In this document: positions 8,317-15,333 of the stretch, piece after piece | How the letters are laid out: each line of letters starts with the position of its first letter | How positions within the stretch are numbered: position 1 is the first letter of the stretch | Assembly: GCA_018004935.1 (NCBI GenBank) | Contig: JAGNBF010000068.1 | Span: 1 to 41,903, forward strand | Direction: 5' to 3' | DNA length: 41,903 nt | Origin: Chloroflexota bacterium | Lineage (GTDB): Bacteria; Chloroflexota; Anaerolineae; Promineifilales; Promineifilaceae | Program-made: the position numbers and the translations under genes | Notes under the pieces: generated by a model | Told to the model about the DNA's origin: nothing | Databases searched by the model: none | What the model saw: the letters and a program-made list of their open reading frames with translations, nothing else

Positions 8317-9531
8317 ATGAATAAACATACTTCCCTCGCTCCCTGGTTCATGCTATTCGTGACTGGCTGGTTGGTAGGGTGCACGGCCGCAACGCCCACA
8401 CCGGTTGTACAGGTGACAATGACGAACACGGTTGCGGCCGCGACCGCCACACCCATTCACACCTTCACCCCCTCCTTACCTCTTTCACCAACGCCAACCT
8501 TAATCCCTTCATCACCACCACCCATTGAACCGACTCCTACGTTATCCCCGGCAACTCCCTTACCTGGTATGATTTTTCTGGCCGATGGCGTGTGGCAAAT
8601 CGGAGCAGATGGCCAACCGTTTTGGGTAGGCGAGCACTTTATTCCCCCTGATACGATTTCCCCTGATGGAACGAAACTCCTTTTTGTTGCCAGGGATGAT
8701 ATCTGGATACGTAACTTAGCGACGGGCCAGGAACAAAATCTTACCAAGACTCCAGATCAGTCTGAACACAGTCCTGTCTGGTGGCCGGTTCATGAGGGAG
8801 TTATCTTATTTCAGTTTGACACAATTCCTTCCCAATCAGAATTAAGCAATCGGGGGTATCAAGTCATTTTTAATGTCCATGAAAGTGTTATGATCTGGCA
8901 AGAGCAAGAAGAACCCGCTTACGGCAGGTTTGCGGCCGCGCCCAATGGTCAAACCTTATTCTATGATCGACGGGGTGTGCCTTATGTTTATGATTGGGAT
9001 ACAGCTACATCGTCCGCGTTTGATGTATGGGAATACAAATTACCCGATGAGATTGTCATACCCCGTCTCATGTCACCTGCCTGGTCCCCTGATGGACAGA
9101 AGATCGCCTGGATTGTGGACACACAACCGGTTGGGCGTCCTTCGCCATTGAACGCTATCTTAATATTGGATAACACCTCTCAAACGGGTACTATCTTGCA
9201 TCCCTATGAAGAAATGGGGCGTGGTCGCTGGTTCGATCCGCCTTTGTGGAGTCCTGATGGAGAATGGGTCTCCTTCTGGGTAGAAGATGTGACCAGTGGC
9301 GTAGCCACATGGGTTATTAAGGTGGATGGAAGTAAGGAATATGATTTGGGTCTTGCTTACAATCTGGTCTGGCAACCCAATGGGCAGAAACTAGCCTTCA
9401 ACCGTTTAATTACCCCGAATGAACGATCATCCTGGTTGTTAGATGTAACGACTGGAATTGAACATAACCTGCTGGTTGACGGGAACGGTATTGTCATTGC
9501 CTGGGAGCCAGAGGAGAAAAAAGGACCATAG
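8317..9531 (+). CDS. Lipoprotein with TolB-like beta-propeller (paralogue)
   Basis: A 404-residue lipoprotein with lipobox LVGC (Cys about residue 22) and a Thr/Pro linker (residues 23-82). Its propeller aligns along its length with the previous gene. Matching blocks are VWQIGADGQPFW, TISPDGTKLLFV, NLTKTPDQSEHSPVWW, PAWSPDGQKIAW and LWSPDGEWVSFW. Lower GC and more varied codons than its neighbour suggest an older split with independent drift. It starts 25 bp after the previous stop, with AAGGTGG as a modest ribosome site, so the two are probably one operon. Ligand unknown; external face of the membrane. Confidence 0.85.
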   Translation: MNKHTSLAPWFMLFVTGWLVGCTAATPTPVVQVTMTNTVAAATATPIHTFTPSLPLSPTPTLIPSSPPPIEPTPTLSPATPLPGMIFLADGVWQIGADGQPFWVGEHFIPPDTISPDGTKLLFVARDDIWIRNLATGQEQNLTKTPDQSEHSPVWWPVHEGVILFQFDTIPSQSELSNRGYQVIFNVHESVMIWQEQEEPAYGRFAAAPNGQTLFYDRRGVPYVYDWDTATSSAFDVWEYKLPDEIVIPRLMSPAWSPDGQKIAWIVDTQPVGRPSPLNAILILDNTSQTGTILHPYEEMGRGRWFDPPLWSPDGEWVSFWVEDVTSGVATWVIKVDGSKEYDLGLAYNLVWQPNGQKLAFNRLITPNERSSWLLDVTTGIEHNLLVDGNGIVIAWEPEEKKGP

Positions 9532-9580
9532 GAACTCAGGGGAACTCACCTTGTCATCTTGTCACCTTGTCATTTCCACA

Positions 9581-9940
9581 GGAGTTCCCCATGGGCCTAC
9601 GGCGCACCAAGAGGGATGAAAATCTGTAGGACGATTTGGTAAAGGGTGTGTTTCATTTCGGTTGAGTCGTAGGGGCGGGGCAACCGGGGGAAATATTGAC
9701 TGATCACCCCAACGTGTTCTCCCGGTTGCCTCGCCCACCTGCCCCACCAAGGCCTTGTCTGCTACCAGGGTGAGCCAGGTGGGAGATGAGGCCAGGGTGA
9801 AAAGATGAGGCCAACCCCACCTGTCCCACCCCTACCCATTGTGACAATTGAGCATAGCTGTTATTCAACTCATTTGAAACACACCCTTTGGTAAATCGTC
9901 CGGGCGATTTGCCAAATCGCCCTACATTTTCGTAGGAGTT
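9581..9940 (+). promoter_or_regulatory. Leader cassette, type I, split by a MITE
   Basis: The unit starts with ACAGGAGTTCCCC and the ATG at 9591. The 12-codon frame reads MGLRRTKRDENL and stops at 9627-9629. The hairpin begins at 9626 but is broken at 9643 by the 243-bp element at 9644-9886. It resumes after the duplicated TTTGGTAAA at 9887-9895 and ends with TTTTCGTAGGAGTT at about 9929-9940. Confidence 0.6.
9644..9886. mobile_element. MITE with 12-bp inverted repeats and 9-bp target duplication
   Basis: A 243-bp non-coding element. The ends are GGGTGTGTTTCA (9644-9655) and TGAAACACACCC (9875-9886), perfect 12-bp inverted repeats whose similarity extends further inward. It is flanked by the 9-bp direct repeat TTTGGTAAA (9635-9643 and 9887-9895). 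Removing the element and one repeat restores the hairpin of the leader cassette. The interior has a GC-rich inverted repeat around GGCAACCGGGGGA and TCTCCCGGTTGCC. No transposase is present, so movement would need one elsewhere. Confidence 0.8.
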
Positions 9941-10174
9941 CCCCATGAACACGTCGCTCACCAAGATGGACGAAAATAACGCCACCATTTTCATCCCCAT
10001 CCGTGTTCATTCCTATCCGTGTTTCCATTAGCAGTGGCTATTTTCGCAGGAGACAACATGAACGGGGTTCACCAGAGGTGATGAAAATTTATCCGCCGAT
10101 TTTCACCCTTTATCCGTGTTTCTTCATATCCGTGTTTCTTCATATCAGTGGCTATTTTCACAGGAGTATTGATT
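9931..10174 (+). promoter_or_regulatory. Stacked leader cassettes, type II, upstream of a lipoprotein gene
   Basis: Two further units follow head to tail. The first has TAGGAG and an ATG at 9945 opening a 28-codon frame (MNTSLTKMDEN at its start, stop 10029-10031). It runs into repeated ATCCGTGTT motifs and TGGCTATTTTCGCAGGAG. The second has an ATG at 10058 and a degenerate frame, MNGVHQR, stop at 10079-10081, then again ATCCGTGTTTC and TGGCTATTTTCACAGGAG. That last ribosome site serves the real start at 10175. Confidence 0.6.
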
Positions 10175-11620
10175 ATGATCCGTCAGTTGAAAGGGTTGTT
10201 ATGGATGCTCGTCCTGATGTTGGTTGCCTGCACCCCCAACGATCAGGTTGAGCCAACGGTGGTTGTGCCGACTGTCGCGGCCGCAACCTTACCCCCCACA
10301 CCCACCTTAGCCGCTACCCTGGCAACCGGAGCCACCGCCACACCCCAACCACTCCCCCCCACGCCGGAGCCAGTTGCCACCGAGGAACCCCGCTCCACCC
10401 CCACCAGCGAAATACCAGTTCCGGTGGAAGCGTATTCGCAGTTGTTGCAAATGTATATTACTTTGCCCGCGGCCGCGCCCGAACCCCCGCCCATCTGGCA
10501 AAAGGACAACAATGTCCTCAACCAATACATCCTGGCCGTCACCAACACCCTCAACTTCACCCAGGCCAACCCCGAAGCCTTCCGCGCCCAGGTACTCACC
10601 TGGGGGCCGCTCACCAACCCCGACACCCCCGCCCAATACACCTGGCTTCACTCTGCTGACCTGGACAACGACGGCACAAACGAACTGCTGGCCCGCGTAC
10701 CACAACTGACGGACAACGGTTTATTTTGTGATTTCGGCTTCTGCGCTGGTATGGTCATCCTCTTTGAACCGGTTGGCTCGCTCTACGTACCGGAATACGC
10801 CTTCCCCGGCGACCCCGAATTCCAAAATGGCTGGCTCGATAACCCCATCGTCTATCAGGTGGTAGATTTGAACAGCGATGGGCTGTTTGAATTAATCCTG
10901 CAACAGGAGATGTGTGGAGCGCATACCTGCTACCAGACATTGCTTATCGGCCATTGGGATGGGCAAACCTGGCAAAATATGGTCGGAGCCACCCCCATCA
11001 ACCAGAGTTACAGCACCATCGTCCTGGAAGACCGGGATGGGGACGGCCTGACCGATATCGCCATGACCGGCGGGGCGGTGGGTTCGGTGGGTGGCGGGTT
11101 GCAACGGGCACACACCCTGGTTTTTTCTCTGCAAAACGGCCTGTACGAACTGGCGCAAGACATCCCCCTGCCCGATCCCCATCCCTACTACCTGATGATG
11201 GACGCCTACTACGCCTTAAAGGCCAACGATCCGGCCACCGCCGAACTGTTAGCCAATCAGGTGTTAGCCCTGACACCTGCTCAATTGGCCGAATCTATGC
11301 TGATGGACCCAGTAGCCCAGGTGCGTGTGCCCACCTACGCGGCGATTGAGTTGATGCTGGTGTATGCTTTGCGGGGAAATGGGGCCAGCATCCAGGCGTT
11401 GCTCCCCACATTGGCCCCATACGACACCGGGGACAATCCTTACCTCGCGGCCGCAACCCTCTTCGCCGATACCTATGCCCAAACGGGCGACGCGGCCGCA
11501 TCGTGCCAGGCCATGTCCGCCGTCATCACCGCTCTCCCCCCCGAACAAACCCAATTCTTCGAGTGGGTAGGCTACAACACAGAGTTGATTCCCGTAGGAG
11601 AGATTTGTCCGTTGCCATAG
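10175..11620 (+). CDS. Lipoprotein with VCBS/FG-GAP-like calcium repeats
   Basis: A 481-residue lipoprotein. The signal peptide has lipobox LVAC (Cys about residue 20), followed by a Thr/Pro linker up to residue 85. Three Asp-rich motifs (DLDNDGTNELL, DLNSDGLFELIL, DRDGDGLTDIAMT) match the calcium-binding loops of VCBS/FG-GAP repeats, which build beta-propellers. The last 130 residues are helical (AYYALKANDPATAELLANQV, ALRGNGASIQALLPTLAPY) and resemble tetratricopeptide helices. The ATG at 10175 was preferred to 10148 because CAGGAG lies ten bases before it and the lipobox then has normal spacing. It probably binds a partner at the cell surface. Confidence 0.8.
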   Translation: MIRQLKGLLWMLVLMLVACTPNDQVEPTVVVPTVAAATLPPTPTLAATLATGATATPQPLPPTPEPVATEEPRSTPTSEIPVPVEAYSQLLQMYITLPAAAPEPPPIWQKDNNVLNQYILAVTNTLNFTQANPEAFRAQVLTWGPLTNPDTPAQYTWLHSADLDNDGTNELLARVPQLTDNGLFCDFGFCAGMVILFEPVGSLYVPEYAFPGDPEFQNGWLDNPIVYQVVDLNSDGLFELILQQEMCGAHTCYQTLLIGHWDGQTWQNMVGATPINQSYSTIVLEDRDGDGLTDIAMTGGAVGSVGGGLQRAHTLVFSLQNGLYELAQDIPLPDPHPYYLMMDAYYALKANDPATAELLANQVLALTPAQLAESMLMDPVAQVRVPTYAAIELMLVYALRGNGASIQALLPTLAPYDTGDNPYLAAATLFADTYAQTGDAAASCQAMSAVITALPPEQTQFFEWVGYNTELIPVGEICPLP

Positions 11621-11624
11621 GAGT

Positions 11625-11668
11625 GCCGCTGGCCGCTAACTGTTGGCCGTTAGTAATTTGCCAGCGGC
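11625..11668. terminator. Hairpin between convergent genes
   Basis: GCCGCTGGC (11625-11633) pairs perfectly with GCCAGCGGC (11660-11668). Inside, GCTAAC and GGCCGTTAG repeat in direct and inverted form. It lies just after the lipoprotein stop and just before the end of the convergent gene, so it may end transcription both ways. There is no T run. Confidence 0.4.
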
Positions 11669-11674
11669 TAACGG

Positions 11675-12187
11675 CTAACTGCCAGCCGCCTTCTTAGGCA
11701 ATAACTCCACCACCGGTATCTCCCTCCCTCCCGCGCGGCCGCGATACAGTTCATACCCAGGGTAACGAGCCGCCGCTTTGTGCCAGGCGGTGTCCCGTTC
11801 CGCTCCAGTGAGTTCACGGGCGATGTACGTTTGGGTGCGGCCGCGATATTCCACCGTTACCTCAGGATGTGCTTTCAGGTTCAGATACCAGGCCGGATGA
11901 TGCTTTTGCCCCCAGTTCGAGGCAATGAGGATGAGCCGGTCGCCATCCGGGGCGGGGGTGATGGGGATGGTACGCGGCTGGCCCGATTTGGCCCCGGTGG
12001 TGGTGAGCAAAACCAGGGGTAGACCGGTGAGGAGAGAGGTGGCCGAGTTGCGGCCGCGGGTCCACCGTACCACCCCCTTATCCAACCGGTGCATCACCCG
12101 CGCCAACACCCACCCCATCACCCGCGTCGCCGCCAACCGCTTGATAAACCGTTGCCCCACCTTTGTTTTAGTGTCTGTAAATACCAT
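11675..12187 (-). CDS. Deazaflavin (F420)-dependent nitroreductase-family protein
   Basis: A 170-residue protein. The stretch LLTTTGAKSGQPRTIPITP (about residues 60-78), then SNWGQKHHPAWYLNLKAHPE (about 90-109) and finally YPGYELYRGRAGGREIPVVEL are the hallmark blocks of the Ddn/FGD-type split-barrel family. These proteins bind coenzyme F420 and reduce quinones or nitro compounds. The first 45 residues are basic and may be membrane-associating, as in Mycobacterium Ddn. The start at 12187 has a GGAGGGTGAAGG ribosome site. It is monocistronic and divergent from the oxidoreductase gene. Whether this organism makes F420 cannot be seen here. Confidence 0.88.
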   Translation of the reverse strand: MVFTDTKTKVGQRFIKRLAATRVMGWVLARVMHRLDKGVVRWTRGRNSATSLLTGLPLVLLTTTGAKSGQPRTIPITPAPDGDRLILIASNWGQKHHPAWYLNLKAHPEVTVEYRGRTQTYIARELTGAERDTAWHKAAARYPGYELYRGRAGGREIPVVELLPKKAAGS

Positions 12188-12263
12188 CCTTCACCCTCCA
12201 TCATTATCCACTTGACCTGACCTTTTTATGACAATCGTCACCCCTTACTTGGCGCTTTAACCC

Positions 12264-12293
12264 TTGTCAATTACATCATTCGCCACTTAAACT
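12264..12293 (+). promoter_or_regulatory. Possible sigma-70 promoter for the oxidoreductase gene
   Basis: TTGTCA (12264-12269) is separated by 18 bp from TAAACT (12288-12293). That leaves a leader of about 180 nt before the ATG at 12479. The -35 is good and the -10 is weak; it lies in a locally AT-rich divergent region. Confidence 0.3.
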
Positions 12294-12478
12294 AGTTAAG
12301 TTGCCATTTTTGTCTTATTTTGCCATTATAGAGGAGCCAGTCAAATTCCAAGCGACGACACGGGTTATGATTTCCAGTCAATTTGCGGAGAAGAATCTTA
12401 TATTCTTTTCCGACCATAACCCACATCATTTATCCAGGCTCACATCGAGCGCAAATTCAGTTTTGAGGAGGTTAGGTT

Positions 12479-14296
12479 ATGAAACTCGGAGGCTATGCAG
12501 ATCGCATTGCACACGTCAACTTGTCACAAGGACAAGTTGAATACAAAGGAATCCCAGAAGAATGGGCACGCCAATATATTGGCGCACGAGGACTGGGAGT
12601 GCGTTATATGTTGGAAAATGGCCCTCAAGTAGATCCCCTTTCCCCTGACAATCTGTTGTGTTTTATGAATGGCCCCTTGACCGGAACGGCGGCGAACATG
12701 AGCGGCCGCATGGCCATCGTCACCAAATCACCCCTCACCGGAACCGTCACCGACAGTCACCAGGGGGGATGGTCGGCCGCCCGTATGCGCTGGGCCGGGT
12801 TTGATGGGCTGATCTTCAATGGCAAAGCCGATAAACCCGTTTATGCCTATGTCCATGACAACATTGTCGAACTCCTCGACGCCTCAGAGGTCTGGGGTAA
12901 AGGTGTCCATGACACGGTAAAACATTTCCGGGAACTGTATGGCGAGAAGGATTTAACCGTGATTGCCATTGGGCCAGCCGGAGAAAACCAGGTCCGCTAC
13001 GCCTGCTGGGTGAACGAAAATGATCGGGCCAGCGGCCGCGGTGGAACCGGCTGTGTGGGTGGTAGCAAAAACCTCAAGGCCGTTGTCATCAAAGCCAAAA
13101 AAGCCTTGCCCAAACCCCAAAACAACGAAGATTGGAAACCCGCCCATCAACGCGCCCTGGCGACCATCATGGACGAAAAGAACATCACCAGCCCGCGCAA
13201 AGGTGGCCTCTCCGTTTACGGAACCAACGTGTTGATGAATATCACCAGCAACATGGGCGCGTTACCCGCTCTCAACGGCTCCGTCACCTCTTTTGGTGAA
13301 AAAGCCGAATTGCTCAGTGGCGAATACGTCAAGGAAAATATCCTCGTTGATGATCCCACCTGCCATGCCTGCCCGGTAGCCTGTAAGAAAGAAGTCCAGA
13401 TTACCGAGGGGCCGTTTGCCGGTCTGCGGATGGAAAGTGTAGAGTACGAACCAGCCTGGGCGGTTGGGGCCAACTGCGGCAACGACAATATCGCCTCTGT
13501 CGCCAAAATGATTGATCTCGCCAATGATTATGGCATGGACGCCATCGAAATTGGTGACGTGCTGGCAACTTACATGGAAGCCACCGGCAAAGGTTATACC
13601 AATGGTGATGGTGGCCTGGCCTGGGGCGACTACATGAGCATGATCGCCACTATCGAAAAAGTGACCTACCGGCAAGATATTGGCAATGTGTTGGCCGATG
13701 GTGTCAATGCCACCGCCGCTCACTTTGGTCATGACGAAATCGCCATGTCGGTCAAAGGGCAGGGCATTCCAGCCTATGATCCGCGTGGCCTGAAAGGGAT
13801 GGGCATTGCCTACGCCACCAGCAACCGTGGGGCCTGCCATCTCCGCGCCTACACCCCCGCCAGCGAACTGGGCCTGATTCCGCTTAAAACTGATCCGTTG
13901 GAGTGGAAAGGCAAAGGGGAGTTGACCAAGGTATTGCAGGACATTCACGCCTTTTCCGACAGCTTAGACCTGTGTAAATTCAGTGCCTTTGCCGAAGGTG
14001 CCGAAGAGTACGCGCAACAATATGCCGCCATCGTGGGTGTGCCGTTCACCATGGATGATGTGTTGGTAACAGGCGAACGTATTTACAACCTGGAGCGGTA
14101 TTACAACAATCTGGCCGGTTTTGGTGAAGGTAGTGACTATTTACCGGCCCGTTTCCTCAACGAGCCTTCCACGATGCCCGGTTCAGAAGGGCATGTGTGT
14201 GAGCTGGATTTGATGTTAGAAGAGTACTATACAGCTCGTGGTTGGGTGAATGGGGTTGTGCCCGAAGCCAAACGGCAGGCGTTGGGAATCATATAG
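12479..14296 (+). CDS. Tungsten-dependent aldehyde:ferredoxin oxidoreductase
   Basis: A 605-residue protein of the AOR family, which oxidises aldehydes (or, in some clades, reduces acids) using a bis-pterin tungsten centre and a 4Fe-4S cluster. The N-terminal beta domain has ARGLGVRYMLE and GPLTGT. The pterin-contact region has GPAGENQVRYACW and GRGGTGCVGGSKNLKA. Cluster ligands are Cys295, Cys298 and Cys302 (CHACPVAC) plus Cys499 (DLCKF). Length is normal for the family. The ATG follows GAGGAGGTTAGGTT. The convergent MoaD-like gene and the radical SAM maturase support tungsten rather than molybdenum. The electron partner is probably ferredoxin; the aldehyde is unknown. Confidence 0.95.
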   Translation: MKLGGYADRIAHVNLSQGQVEYKGIPEEWARQYIGARGLGVRYMLENGPQVDPLSPDNLLCFMNGPLTGTAANMSGRMAIVTKSPLTGTVTDSHQGGWSAARMRWAGFDGLIFNGKADKPVYAYVHDNIVELLDASEVWGKGVHDTVKHFRELYGEKDLTVIAIGPAGENQVRYACWVNENDRASGRGGTGCVGGSKNLKAVVIKAKKALPKPQNNEDWKPAHQRALATIMDEKNITSPRKGGLSVYGTNVLMNITSNMGALPALNGSVTSFGEKAELLSGEYVKENILVDDPTCHACPVACKKEVQITEGPFAGLRMESVEYEPAWAVGANCGNDNIASVAKMIDLANDYGMDAIEIGDVLATYMEATGKGYTNGDGGLAWGDYMSMIATIEKVTYRQDIGNVLADGVNATAAHFGHDEIAMSVKGQGIPAYDPRGLKGMGIAYATSNRGACHLRAYTPASELGLIPLKTDPLEWKGKGELTKVLQDIHAFSDSLDLCKFSAFAEGAEEYAQQYAAIVGVPFTMDDVLVTGERIYNLERYYNNLAGFGEGSDYLPARFLNEPSTMPGSEGHVCELDLMLEEYYTARGWVNGVVPEAKRQALGII

Positions 14297-14310
14297 GCTA
14301 ATGCTGAGGA

Positions 14311-14365
14311 AACCTTGTGAAGGTTGGGGCAAAGATGTTGTTTGGAGCTACCCCTTCACAAGGTT
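14311..14365 (+). terminator. Hairpin downstream of the oxidoreductase gene
   Basis: Perfect 13-bp arms AACCTTGTGAAGG (14311-14323) and CCTTCACAAGGTT (14353-14365), 14 nt after the stop. It has no T run of its own; the hairpin at 14390 provides one. Confidence 0.45.
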
Positions 14366-14389
14366 GAATGAAGCATTGTGATGGTTCGC

Positions 14390-14434
14390 GGCCGCGATTT
14401 CTCTCACTCAATCAGGGAGATCGCGGCCTTTTTT
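14390..14434 (+). terminator. Intrinsic terminator between convergent genes
   Basis: Arms GGCCGCGAT (14390-14398) and ATCGCGGCC (14420-14428), followed by six T residues (14429-14434). Its 5' arm overlaps a GCGGCCGC octamer (14388-14395). It ends the oxidoreductase transcript just before the convergent gene. Confidence 0.75.
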
Positions 14435-14444
14435 ATAAGCTAAA

Positions 14445-14702
14445 CTATCCCCCCGCCCGCAACAACTTCTTCTCTAAAACCTCTTGTAACCGGGTCATCG
14501 CCTCACCTTCACCGGTTACGCTGATGTGTACCTGCCCCACCCGCAGTGACCCAAGCTGAAAATCTTCCAATTGGAACAGGCGAGCCGACCAATGCGGCGT
14601 ATCTACTCGGCCATCTCCCTGGCTGATGCCCCCCATCTCCTGTAAATATTCCTGCAATAGCCACAACGGAATCCCCCGCACCATCTTCTCATACCGGATC
14701 AC
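14445..14702 (-). CDS. Small conserved protein next to the MoaD-like carrier
   Basis: An 85-residue protein that I cannot assign to a family with confidence. I placed the start at a GTG (14702), four bases after the MoaD-like stop. GGAGGG ends seven bases before it, a strong ribosome site. The longer frame to 14738 would overlap the upstream gene by 32 bases without one. The protein has RGIPLWLLQEYLQEMGG, then a beta-rich part (RLFQLEDFQLGSLRVGQVHI) and a final helix (AMTRLQEVLEKKL). This looks like a small two-layer fold. Short proteins of this kind sit beside MoaD-like genes in some Chloroflexota and Thermus (possibly DUF1952). It probably takes part in pterin or tungsten cofactor assembly. 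Confidence 0.6.
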   Translation of the reverse strand: MIRYEKMVRGIPLWLLQEYLQEMGGISQGDGRVDTPHWSARLFQLEDFQLGSLRVGQVHISVTGEGEAMTRLQEVLEKKLLRAGG

Positions 14703-14706
14703 ACAG

Positions 14707-14985
14707 CTACCCTCCACCCACCGCCGGGAAAAAATCAACTTTGTCCATCGGGTTCAAAGGTGTTTTGAGCGTATTTTCCAAATAACAGACATCACGCCCA
14801 TTGATGAACAGATGCACATGCCGGTACAGTTCCCCATTTTCATCCAGTAAATGCTCGGTCATGGCGGGGTAAGTTTCCAGAACCGTATGGAGCAAATCTC
14901 CAATCGTCGCTTCTGGAGATAAACCAAACTCCACCGTTTTCTGCCCGGTAATCTGACGCAGTGTGGCATAAAAATTTGCTTTCAT
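14707..14985 (-). CDS. MoaD/ThiS-family sulfur carrier
   Basis: A 92-residue ubiquitin-fold protein ending in VGGG. The C-terminal Gly-Gly is the thiocarboxylate carrier end used by MoaD in making the dithiolene of molybdopterin. KVDFFPAVGGG is the classical tail, and DLLHTVLETYP the first helix. It sits in the tungsten enzyme locus and probably serves a pterin for the neighbouring oxidoreductase, alone or with a general MoaE elsewhere. It is translationally coupled to the small gene downstream (four-base gap). The leader directly upstream holds a degenerate cassette reading the other way. Ribosome site weak (GGGAAACGCC). Confidence 0.88.
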   Translation of the reverse strand: MKANFYATLRQITGQKTVEFGLSPEATIGDLLHTVLETYPAMTEHLLDENGELYRHVHLFINGRDVCYLENTLKTPLNPMDKVDFFPAVGGG

Positions 14986-14989
14986 AGGC

Positions 14990-15190
14990 GTTTCCCATGA
15001 GCAGGCCGCTCACTAAGTGAGTGTCTAAAAATAACTCGGAACTCGGGTGGTGCGGTCAGAAGACCGTCCACAGCAAAAAGGGAAGTTATTCTTAGAAAGT
15101 TCCTAAGTGGAATAAAAATTTGTAGGACGATTTGGTAAATCGTCCAGGCGATTTACCAAATTGCCCTACATTTTTGTAGGCGTTCCCTAT
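14990..15190 (+). promoter_or_regulatory. Leader cassette, type I, interrupted by a MITE
   Basis: An ATG at 14997 starts MSRPLTK and stops at 15018-15020. The frame is broken by the element at 15020-15102. If that element and one copy of its flanking CTAAGTG are removed, the frame reads MSRPLTKWNKNL then stop, with the same length and Thr-Lys position as the intact leaders. The hairpin follows with arms at 15121-15142 and 15149-15170, ending in TTTTTGTAGG. The last ATG is ATA here (about 15190) and no gene follows on this strand, so this copy is a relic. Confidence 0.55.
15020..15102. mobile_element. MITE-like element of the GGTCTCC family with 7-bp target duplication
   Basis: An 83-bp element. 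Near its ends lie TCTAAAAATAACT (15024-15036) and AGTTATTCTTAGA (15084-15096), a 13-bp inverted repeat with one mismatch. The core is GCGGTCAGAAGACCGTCCAC. It is flanked by direct repeats CTAAGTG (15013-15019 and 15103-15109). It is the best-dated member of its family because the disrupted target can be reconstructed. Confidence 0.7.
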
Positions 15191-15333
15191 AAACGGGACA
15201 CACCAAACTTGCCTTGAGCTTGTCGAAGGGAGGGGTGAAAACAACAGTTTGTGAGGGGCATTCACCCAGCTTTACCTTCGCCGGGGAAAATATTACATGG
15301 ATTTTCGCGGTAGGTCACGCATTTGGTGCAAAT

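Noticed and set aside
9644-9886. Small insertion sequence with a hidden transposase
   Set aside because: It is only 243 bp, without a long frame; it is a non-autonomous element.
13262-13948. 228-codon minus-strand ORF inside the oxidoreductase
   Set aside because: It is antisense to conserved AOR residues, including the cysteine cluster.
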